Shown: positions 7,228 through 13,116 of the stretch, piece by piece
Layout: every line of letters begins with the position of its first letter
Numbering within the stretch: position 1 is the stretch's first letter
Source: an uncultured Clostridia bacterium
GTDB taxonomy: Bacteria > Bacillota > Clostridia > Christensenellales > CAG-314
Direction of reading: 5' to 3'
DNA length: 14,255 nt
Assembly: GCA_934203075.1 (NCBI GenBank)
Contig: CAKPYT010000016.1
Span: 1 to 14,255, forward strand
Program-made: the position numbers and the translations under genes
Notes under the pieces: generated by a model
What the model saw: the letters and a program-made list of their open reading frames with translations, nothing else
Database searches by the model: none
Told to the model about the DNA's origin: nothing

Positions 7228-8538
7228 ATGAAACAGAGAATTGCAATTACGGCGCTTGCCGTGCTGTTGGTAATCAGTAGCGGGCTTGCCGTGTATTTCG
7301 GCATACAGCTTTCTACCAGAGAAACGTTTCCCGAGGGGAAGAGTGCCAGGATGCTGGAACAAACGTACGAGCGCAGTTTCGAGGAGTTGAACGACGCCCT
7401 GAAAAATACGGAAATCAATTTGAATAAGGTAAATGTCGCAAGCGGCAGTTATACGCAGGGCGAATATCTGGCAGAACTGGTGACGCTGACGGATCGTGCG
7501 GCGGCTTGCCTGGAGACGCTGCCGTTTGACACGTTGGAAAAACCAATGAAGTTTTTGAACCAATTAAACGATCTTTCGAGCACTCTGTTGCGGCAATTGC
7601 GCGGAGGAGACAGCATTACGGAGGAGCAGCGCGAAATGCTGAAACAACTTGCTCCTTCTGCAAAACGGTTTCGGCAAGGGGTGGAGGAAGCCTGTGAGAA
7701 GTTTTGCGAAACGGGCGTGCTGGAAACGCTGGGACTGCAGGATAATTTCGTGCTGGCAAAGTTTGAACAGATGAACCACAATGCATTCGATTATCCTCAG
7801 CTGGTGTATGACGGTCCGTTTGCAGATCAGAAACAGCAGAAAGCCCCTCTGCGTGGCGCATGGATGCCGCAATCCGCCGTGGCAGAACAGGTGCGTACTT
7901 TGCTGAATGCAGATGACGTGCGATACCTGCAGGAGATTACGGACGATAAAGTGGAAGCGTATCAGTTTGAAGTGACGAAAGGCGAGGAAACCTTCTCGGT
8001 ACAGACGGCGAAGGACGGGCAAATTCTGATGCTGAACGCCTTTTCTGCGGCAACGGAGGAACAGGACGTTTACACCAAAGAGGATTGCGAGCGTATCGCA
8101 GGGGAGTTCTGCCGGGCGCTCGGGTACGACGCGGAACCGAATTGGGTCAGCAAGCCTCTGGAACATTGTTTTTATGTGAACTGTACCGCTAAGGAGAACG
8201 GCGTGGATTTGTATCCGGATATGGTGAAAGTGTTGGTGTGTACGCAAAGCGGAAAAGTTCGTGCCTTTGACGGATTTTCTTATTACGCAAACCACAAGGA
8301 AAGATCACTTTCTCTGCCGGAGGTGCCGGCGGACCCGTCTGCATTGGTAGGGAAAGATCTTTGCGCAAAAAGTCTTTCGTTTGCCGTTGTTCCGGACGGG
8401 CAGAAAGAACGTTTTTGTTACGAAATTCTGTGTGAAGGAAAAGAGGCGGACTTTATTGTGTACGTGGACGTTGCAACAAACGAGGAGTTTGAAATTTTCC
8501 AGGTCATAGAAGACGAAGGCGGTTTTACCGTGATGTAA
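7228..8538 (+). CDS. ypeB: Germination protein YpeB
   Basis: YpeB is the partner that places and stabilises SleB in the spore; it is degraded at germination. The 436-residue protein has an N-terminal membrane anchor (about 5-27). A helical middle region follows, then the family signature FDYPQLVYDGPFADQ near residue 190. The C-terminal half contains PepSY-type repeats (for example VEAYQFEVTKGEETFSVQTA, VLVCTQSGKVRAFDGFSYY). Family length is about 450. The ATG at 7228 has AGGAGG at 7218-7223 that overlaps the sleB stop codon, so the two genes are probably translationally coupled. A strong terminator follows at 8599. Confidence 0.93.
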   Translation: MKQRIAITALAVLLVISSGLAVYFGIQLSTRETFPEGKSARMLEQTYERSFEELNDALKNTEINLNKVNVASGSYTQGEYLAELVTLTDRAAACLETLPFDTLEKPMKFLNQLNDLSSTLLRQLRGGDSITEEQREMLKQLAPSAKRFRQGVEEACEKFCETGVLETLGLQDNFVLAKFEQMNHNAFDYPQLVYDGPFADQKQQKAPLRGAWMPQSAVAEQVRTLLNADDVRYLQEITDDKVEAYQFEVTKGEETFSVQTAKDGQILMLNAFSAATEEQDVYTKEDCERIAGEFCRALGYDAEPNWVSKPLEHCFYVNCTAKENGVDLYPDMVKVLVCTQSGKVRAFDGFSYYANHKERSLSLPEVPADPSALVGKDLCAKSLSFAVVPDGQKERFCYEILCEGKEADFIVYVDVATNEEFEIFQVIEDEGGFTVM

Positions 8539-8598
8539 CGTTGCGGCAAAACGATAGAATTCTGCCCCGTTAAAGGCGAAATTTGCCGGGCAGACCAG

Positions 8599-8626
8599 AA
8601 AGGAACCCGTAAAACGGGTTCCTTTT
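8599..8626 (+). terminator. Intrinsic terminator of sleB-ypeB
   Basis: Perfect 12-bp stem AAAGGAACCCGT (8599-8610) / ACGGGTTCCTTT (8614-8625) with an AAA loop, continuing into TTTTATTTT. Confidence 0.85.
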
Positions 8627-8890
8627 ATTTTGCGGAGAGGAAGTCCGGCAAGCGCGCGAGGGCTTTTTCGACTTTTGTTCCGAAAAAAACCGGGAAGAAG
8701 ACGGGAAAGAAATCTTGGCGGGGAGGGGCAACCGAAAAAAGGGAGGTAAACGAAGAAATAGGGTGTTTTGAAAACGTATTTTGCGGGAGAGAAAAATACA
8801 GACAGCGCGGTACGGAGAGGGAGCCGGCAAAAGAACTTTCGGCAGAAGAAGAAGTGGGGGCAGACGACGGCAAAACAAAACGCGCGTAGC
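8627..8890. other. Purine-rich non-coding spacer
   Basis: This stretch between ypeB and the spoIVB promoter has a marked purine bias on the plus strand. An open frame from 8781 runs into spoIVB, but its residues are low-complexity Arg/Gly/Lys and do not resemble SpoIVB N-termini. I see no separate gene or RNA in it. Confidence 0.5.
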
Positions 8891-8919
8891 GCATATTCTT
8901 TGGCAAAAGGCAGATACTA
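8891..8919 (+). promoter_or_regulatory. Sigma-G promoter of spoIVB
   Basis: GCATA (8891-8895) is a full match to the sigma-G -35 GHATR. GATACTA (8913-8919) matches 6 of 7 bases of the -10 CATWHTA, with a 17-bp spacer. B. subtilis spoIVB is made in the forespore under sigma-G (with some sigma-F). Transcription should start around 8925-8927, immediately before the ATG. Confidence 0.6.
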
Positions 8920-8927
8920 ATTGCGAT

Positions 8928-10082
8928 ATGAAAGTTTTACGAGTGATTTTAGCTGTGTTATGTTGTCTCGGAATTGGTCGGGGCCCCTGCGTGGGCCAGG
9001 CTGCTTCCGTAAATGCAAGGCCTTTGCCGTTTCCTCCGCTGCAGGAAAGCGCAGAGGAACGGACCTATGCGGAAGCGGATCTTTTGGACGATCTCGGAGA
9101 ATTGTTTTTTCCTTCCGCACCCATCGAGACGCTGCCCCGTGTGACGCTTGGCGGAACGCCGATCGGCATTGCCTTGGAAAACAAAGGGATCACGGTCGTT
9201 GGGGTAACGGAAGTAATCAGCAACGGCCGGAAGCGTTGCCCCGCATTGGAGGCGGGCATTGCGCTGGGGGACGTGATTCTTACGTTAAACGGCGTATCGA
9301 CCGACAACGTGCAGATTCTTTCCCGCATCGTTGCGGAATCGCAGGGGGAGAAACTCTCCGTAGAGTTTTTGCATGCGGGGGTTCGGAAAGTTTCCGAAAT
9401 CCTGCCGCAAAAGGACGATGCGACCGGTGCTTATCAACTGGGCATTCAGGCAAAGGAGAACAGCAGCGGAATCGGCACGTTGACGTTCACGATGCAGGAC
9501 GGTTCGTTTGCTTGCCTGGGGCATCCGATCTGTGATGCAAAAACGGGGCAGGCAGTGCGAATCAGCGGGGGAAAGGTGTACGCCAGCACGATTTTAGGCG
9601 TCAAAAAGGGCGAACGGAATCAAGCCGGCGAATTGCAGGGTATTTTTACGGATCGTACGCCGCTTGGCGACGTGTGGGAAAATCAAAAATTAGGCGTATA
9701 CGGGAAATGGTACCGTGCCCCGGGCGGCCGAAGCATTGCCCTGGCCTCCGTAGGGGAAGTGGTGCCCGGCAGAGCGCAAATCTATACCACGGTGGAAGGG
9801 CAAATCCCCGCCTGGTACGATGTGGAAATCGTAAAAGCCACTCCGCAGCGAGAAGCGGACGATAAAGGGCTGATTCTTACCGTAACGGATCAACGCCTGC
9901 TGGAGAAAACGGGCGGCATCGTGCAGGGGATGAGCGGCAGTCCGATCGTGCAAAACGGAAAATTGGTGGGAGCGGTCACACACGTGTTTTTGAACGCTCC
10001 GACGCGCGGCTACGGGGTATACGCACAATGGATGTACCGCCAGCTGCAGCGACTTGCCGAGACGGAACAAAACGCAGCCTGA
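8928..10082 (+). CDS. spoIVB: SpoIVB peptidase (S55 family)
   Basis: SpoIVB is a forespore-secreted serine protease that cleaves SpoIVFA to release pro-sigma-K processing in the mother cell. The 384-residue protein begins with a signal/anchor segment (about 3-18). A PDZ domain follows at about 85-160 (VTEVISNGRKRCPALEAGIALGDVILTLNG), then the S55 catalytic domain. The putative triad is His199 (LGHPICD), Asp321 (VTDQRLLEKTGG) and Ser336 (GMSGSPI). The Asp-Ser distance of 15 equals the one I recall for B. subtilis (D363, S378). It is about 40 residues shorter than the 426-residue B. subtilis protein. No ribosome site precedes the ATG at the proper distance, and the sigma-G-like promoter would give a leaderless message. 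spo0A, its usual neighbour, is absent here. Confidence 0.95.
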   Translation: MKVLRVILAVLCCLGIGRGPCVGQAASVNARPLPFPPLQESAEERTYAEADLLDDLGELFFPSAPIETLPRVTLGGTPIGIALENKGITVVGVTEVISNGRKRCPALEAGIALGDVILTLNGVSTDNVQILSRIVAESQGEKLSVEFLHAGVRKVSEILPQKDDATGAYQLGIQAKENSSGIGTLTFTMQDGSFACLGHPICDAKTGQAVRISGGKVYASTILGVKKGERNQAGELQGIFTDRTPLGDVWENQKLGVYGKWYRAPGGRSIALASVGEVVPGRAQIYTTVEGQIPAWYDVEIVKATPQREADDKGLILTVTDQRLLEKTGGIVQGMSGSPIVQNGKLVGAVTHVFLNAPTRGYGVYAQWMYRQLQRLAETEQNAA

Positions 10083-10145
10083 CAAACGTCCGGGAGGATT
10101 ACGAAACAGAAAAACCGAAGGACGCAGCGGTTCTTCGCCAAAAGA

Positions 10146-10187
10146 AAAACACACGATTCCCGAAAGCGGGGCGTGTGTTTTCTTTTG
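10146..10187 (+). terminator. Intrinsic terminator after spoIVB
   Basis: Outer stem AAAACACACG (10146-10155) / CGTGTGTTTT (10172-10181) encloses an inner CCCG/CGGG stem (10159-10162, 10167-10170). A T-rich tail (TTTTCTTTT) follows. Confidence 0.8.
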
Positions 10188-10342
10188 ACTTTTTGCAGAA
10201 AGTCGCGGGTCGCTTTTGGCGGGCGCGGCGTTTTTAAGGAGGGGCTTTTCGCTTTGTTTTCACGTTCTTTTGCGAGCGCGAGGAAAAGCGGGGCGGGTTC
10301 TATTGCACGGAGAAGTTGCATATGCTAGACGGAGGTGCAAAG

Positions 10343-10921
10343 ATGGATTGGAAAGGCTCTTTACAATTGTTCTGGCAGGAGTGGAAAAGTATCTTTTGCG
10401 GATTTCGTCGGCAGATGATCCTCGCAATGGCAGCTTTCTGCATCTTCTTTACCGTCGGGTTGTTTACTCCTTGCCAAAAACTGTTTTTGTGCGGGGTGGA
10501 TGGCTTTTTTGCACTGACGCAGGCAAGTCTGTTTCTTCCTGCGTTCTGGAAGTTGTTCTGGTGCTCTTTGCTTTGGAGTTGCCTCGTTGCGGTATGGCTG
10601 CCCAGCCGCCTGGCTGCCGTCGGATGGGGGATCGGTGCGTTCCGTGCGCTTTGCCTTGGTTGGGCGTGCGGTTGTCTGGTTCGGTTTAGTTTTTGGACGT
10701 GTTTCTGTTTGGCGCTTCACGGCGGGGCCTGCGCTTTTGGGCTTTGTTTACTGCAGGGGGCATGTAAGGAGGAATTACATCAACCGCCCGGGGACATTTT
10801 TCGTAATATCGTGCGGTACCGCACGGCATATCTTTTGTATCTCGGCGTGCTGACGGTGGTAACGTTACTTTTTACGTTCTTTCTGATGTTCGTTTTGCCG
10901 TTGGATCTTTCTGCCTTGTGA
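10343..10921 (+). CDS. Cysteine-rich integral membrane protein
   Basis: I do not recognise this 192-residue protein with confidence. It begins with a short amphipathic stretch, then hydrophobic segments at about 25-45, 70-90, 95-115, 118-140 and 165-190, giving about five membrane spans. The central motif GAFRALCLGWACGCLVR resembles the RG-x-lG-f-x-G-f-l pattern of SpoIIM/DUF95 proteins, and the size (about 200) and span number agree. SpoIIM is part of the engulfment complex, so a spore role would fit the neighbourhood, but this is only a weak inference. It has 14 cysteines and many tryptophans, unusual for SpoIIM. The ATG at 10343 follows GGAGGTG (10331-10337). It is transcribed alone and ends at a terminator. 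Confidence 0.75.
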   Translation: MDWKGSLQLFWQEWKSIFCGFRRQMILAMAAFCIFFTVGLFTPCQKLFLCGVDGFFALTQASLFLPAFWKLFWCSLLWSCLVAVWLPSRLAAVGWGIGAFRALCLGWACGCLVRFSFWTCFCLALHGGACAFGLCLLQGACKEELHQPPGDIFRNIVRYRTAYLLYLGVLTVVTLLFTFFLMFVLPLDLSAL

Positions 10922-10988
10922 AATTGATTTTTGCAAACGTAAGGCGATAACGAAGAACGAACGTTCTTGCTTTTTCGCCGAAGACGAT

Positions 10989-11040
10989 CGGACGGATCCC
11001 CGCGGCCTTTGGCTCGGGCAAGGATCCGTCCGCTTTTTTT
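10989..11040 (+). terminator. Terminator of the Cys-rich membrane protein gene
   Basis: The 11-bp stem CGGACGGATCC (10989-10999) / GGATCCGTCCG (11022-11032) with internal G/C pairing in its loop is followed by a run of seven T residues (11034-11040). Confidence 0.85.
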
Positions 11041-11041
11041 C

Positions 11042-11089
11042 AAAAAAACGGCACCCGTTTTCTCTTTCCGAGGGAAACGGGTGCCGTTT
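11042..11089 (-). terminator. Terminator of the SPFH-RHH operon
   Basis: Perfect 15-bp stem AAACGGCACCCGTTT (11046-11060) / AAACGGGTGCCGTTT (11075-11089). Read on the minus strand it ends in a T-run (complement of the A-run 11042-11048). It abuts the plus-strand terminator, as expected between converging units. A T-rich stretch also follows on the plus side, so it may act both ways. Confidence 0.8.
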
Positions 11090-11182
11090 GGTTTATTTTT
11101 TTGCTTGCTTAGAGGTGTGTATTCTTTATTTCGCGGGAACGCACACACAAGGCACAGCGGCACAAAGTCTTCGCCCAAAATA

Positions 11183-11365
11183 CTAGGAAGGGTTCGTCGG
11201 TTCTTTCGAGGAAGATTTTTGCGGATATTTTTTGGAAGCGCATTCCGAAAGCAAATACTCGATTTGTCCGTTGACGCTGCGAAAATCTTCTTCCGCCCAG
11301 GCCGCTATTTTCTGATAAAGCGAGGGGGAGAGTCGCAGCAAAATACTTTTTTTCTCTTCTTTCAT
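11183..11365 (-). CDS. Ribbon-helix-helix (Arc/MetJ-type) DNA-binding protein
   Basis: The 60-residue protein has the ribbon-helix-helix layout: a basic beta strand KKSILLRLS (about 5-13), helix A PSLYQKIAAWAEEDF (14-28), and helix B VNGQIEYLLSECASKKY (31-47). A polar Ser/Pro/Lys tail ends it. Such proteins bind DNA as dimers through the N-terminal strands. Its start codon overlaps the stop codon of the SPFH gene by one base (TAATG), so the two are translationally coupled. Inverted and repeated TGATAT motifs in the operon promoter are plausible binding sites for autoregulation (inference). No toxin gene is adjacent, so an antitoxin role is not indicated. Confidence 0.8.
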   Translation of the reverse strand: MKEEKKSILLRLSPSLYQKIAAWAEEDFRSVNGQIEYLLSECASKKYPQKSSSKEPTNPS

Positions 11366-12336
11366 TAGTAAATGCTTCCGCTGTTTACGATGGGTTGCGC
11401 ATCTTTATTGCCGCACAACACAACCAGAAGGTTCGAAACCATCTGGGCTTTGCGTTCGTCGTCCAATTCTACCACGTTTTTATCGCTGAGTTGCTGCAGA
11501 GCCATTTCCACCATGCCAACAGCGCCTTCCACGATTTTTTGTCGAGCCGCAATGATGGCCGTTGCCTGCTGCCGCTGCAGCATTGCCGCGGCGATTTCCG
11601 GAGCATAAGCAAGGTGAGAAATGCGAGCGTCCATAATTTCGATTCCTGCCATTTCCACGCGGGTCTGCAAATCTTCAATCAGAATGCGGGAAATTTCCTG
11701 GCTGGAGCCGCGCAGAGATTTTTCATCGTCTTCGCCTACGTCGTAGGGGTATTGTCTTGCTACCTGACGGATGGCCGCATCGCACTGCGTGCTGATAAAG
11801 TCGGTGTAGCTATCCACCGCAAATACGGCACGTGCCGTGTTGACAATACGCCAGATCACCACAACGCCGATCTCGATGGGGTTCCCGTCCGCATCGTTGA
11901 TTTTTTGTTTGTCGTTGACCAATGTCATGGCACGCAGGCTCAACTTCTTTCCGCCGGAAGACATGGAAACGTTTCCGTCCTTGGAGACTTGCATTGCCAC
12001 GCTTTTGCCGTTCACGGCCGAACAGAACGGGTTCACCCAAAAGAAACCGTTGGTTTTCAGAGATCCGTAGTATTTTCCGAACAGCGTCAATACCAGAGCC
12101 TCGTTCGGCTTCAGTATTTTCAGGCCCGCAAGCAAAATCAGGCAAAAGAAAAACAAGGCCATCCCGCCGAAACAAAGCGCGCCCTCCGGCAGAAAACCTT
12201 CTTTGCCTTCGGTCAGAATGCCGCCGATTACGCTCATCGCAATGCCGCCGATCATCCCCAGAATACCGAGAATCAGAACCAGCCAGCCGGACGCCGGATG
12301 AATTTCTTTTTCCTGAACGGATTGTCTTAACGTCAT
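11365..12336 (-). CDS. SPFH / band 7 domain membrane protein
   Basis: The 323-residue protein has two N-terminal membrane segments (about 17-40 and 53-72). An SPFH (stomatin/prohibitin/flotillin/HflK-C) domain follows, starting at LKILKPNEALVLTLFGKYYGSL. Typical signatures include IEIGVVVIWRIVNTARAVFAVDSYTDFIST and the later VEMAGIEIMDARISHLAYAPEIAAAMLQRQQATAIIAARQKIVEGAV. SPFH proteins oligomerise on membranes and organise microdomains or regulate proteases; the specific role here is unknown. The ATG at 12336 has GGGAGG ten bases upstream; an upstream TTG at 12357 is less likely because it precedes that site. The RHH gene follows with a one-base overlap. Confidence 0.9.
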   Translation of the reverse strand: MTLRQSVQEKEIHPASGWLVLILGILGMIGGIAMSVIGGILTEGKEGFLPEGALCFGGMALFFFCLILLAGLKILKPNEALVLTLFGKYYGSLKTNGFFWVNPFCSAVNGKSVAMQVSKDGNVSMSSGGKKLSLRAMTLVNDKQKINDADGNPIEIGVVVIWRIVNTARAVFAVDSYTDFISTQCDAAIRQVARQYPYDVGEDDEKSLRGSSQEISRILIEDLQTRVEMAGIEIMDARISHLAYAPEIAAAMLQRQQATAIIAARQKIVEGAVGMVEMALQQLSDKNVVELDDERKAQMVSNLLVVLCGNKDAQPIVNSGSIY

Positions 12337-12358
12337 ATCAATTTTTCCTCCCAACAAT

Positions 12359-12381
12359 TATGATATCATTATTATATCATA
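12359..12381. repeat. Inverted repeat across the SPFH promoter
   Basis: TATGATAT (12359-12366) and ATATCATA (12374-12381) are inverted copies separated by 7 bases, covering the -10 box to the start site. ATGATATCAT (12360-12369) is itself a 10-bp palindrome, and a further ATATCA lies at 12335-12340 at the start codon. This cluster looks like an operator. Confidence 0.6.
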
Positions 12382-12398
12382 TTGATTTCGTCTGTCAA
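12371..12398 (-). promoter_or_regulatory. Sigma-A promoter of the SPFH-RHH operon
   Basis: On the minus strand a perfect TTGACA (complement of 12393-12398) and a perfect TATAAT (complement of 12371-12376) are 16 bp apart. The message would start near 12364, about 28 nt before the ATG. Confidence 0.75.
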
Positions 12399-12687
12399 GA
12401 ATTTCGAAAAAAAAGACCGCAGGAAAGCAGCGTTTTTTCGGGATTGTGAAATTTAGGAGTTTTGTTTTTTCGTGCGGAAAGAGGGGCGTCCCCGGCGAAA
12501 CCTTTTGTACAAAACGGCCTCTGGATAGATTTTGTCGTGATCCAAAAGAGAGGGAGCGCGCGCGGCGATGTTTTGGAGAGAGAAAGAAGGAGAATACATT
12601 TGCGGCCTTGTCGAAAGGACCCGAAACGTGTCGGATTTTGGCATAAAAGAAAGGGGAGATCCGTATCGTATACGGGAGGAAAGGACG
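12399..12687. other. Spacer between the SPFH promoter and spoIIID
   Basis: No gene is supported. It contains a G4-CGT-C4 hairpin (12483-12493), a perfect 12-bp palindrome TTTTGTACAAAA (12503-12514) and a hairpin CCGTAT/ATACGG (12661-12675) overlapping the spoIIID ribosome site. I looked for a sigma-E promoter for spoIIID and did not find a convincing one. Confidence 0.5.
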
Positions 12688-12948
12688 ATGGATCTTACGG
12701 AACGTGTGTTGGCGTTTGCCTCTTTTACGATACGACAAGGCAGTACGGTGCGGGAGACCGCAAAAGCGTTTGGGGTTTCCAAATCGACCGTACATAAAGA
12801 TTTGACGATGCGTTTGCCGCAAATCAGTCAAAGACTCTACCGGCAGGTGCAGGAAGTGTTGCAGTTTCATTTAAGTGTGCGGCATTTGCGGGGCGGCGAA
12901 GCAACGCGAAAAAAATATCTGGCGGCGAAAAAGGGCAAAAACGTTTAG
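12688..12948 (+). CDS. spoIIID: Sporulation transcription factor SpoIIID
   Basis: SpoIIID is a small mother-cell DNA-binding protein that represses part of the sigma-E regulon and activates others, including sigK. The 86-residue product carries the diagnostic helix-turn-helix RETAKAFGVSKSTVHKDLTMRLP (about 22-44). The C-terminal basic motif SVRHLRGGEATRKKY (about 63-77) is nearly identical to the B. subtilis pattern. Length is close to the usual 85-95. The ATG at 12688 is served by GGGAGGAAAGG at 12674-12684; longer in-frame starts would precede that site and add residues unlike the family. Bases 12661-12675 can form a hairpin that includes the first bases of this ribosome site. No terminator is evident before the feoAB promoter. 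Confidence 0.95.
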   Translation: MDLTERVLAFASFTIRQGSTVRETAKAFGVSKSTVHKDLTMRLPQISQRLYRQVQEVLQFHLSVRHLRGGEATRKKYLAAKKGKNV

Positions 12949-13053
12949 CGGCTGCAAACTTTGTGCCGCAGGAAAGGGGAACTGAGTTTTACAATGACGA
13001 GCGCAGGGAAGCAGGAGAAGAAACGGCGGGAGAATACGCAATCGGTTTGCGGA

Positions 13054-13082
13054 TTGACAGTTCTTTTGCAAGATATTATAAT
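13054..13082 (+). promoter_or_regulatory. Perfect sigma-A promoter of the feoAB fusion
   Basis: TTGACA (13054-13059) and TATAAT (13077-13082) with a 17-bp spacer match the full vegetative consensus. The start site would be near 13089, leaving about 28 nt that include AGAGG at 13101-13105. I saw no clear Fur box overlapping it, although iron-uptake genes are commonly Fur-controlled. Confidence 0.85.
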
Positions 13083-13116
13083 AAAGACCGCAAAGACCAA
13101 AGAGGAAAAGAAACGC

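Noticed and set aside
8781..8927. Extended SpoIVB start upstream of 8928
   Set aside because: The added residues are Arg/Gly-rich and hide the signal segment, and the region contains the sigma-G-like promoter.
10216..10689. Plus-strand frame overlapping the Cys-rich membrane protein
   Set aside because: It is a different frame without family features; the frame starting at 10343 has a strong ribosome site and coherent membrane segments.
11395..12330. 311-codon plus-strand frame opposite the SPFH gene
   Set aside because: It is an antisense shadow; the minus-strand SPFH protein has clear family motifs, a ribosome site and a promoter.
12592..12649. Possible sigma-E promoter for spoIIID (CATAAAAG at 12642)
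   Set aside because: No -35 with an ATA core lies at the required 13-15 bp spacing, and the -10 matches only 6 of 8.
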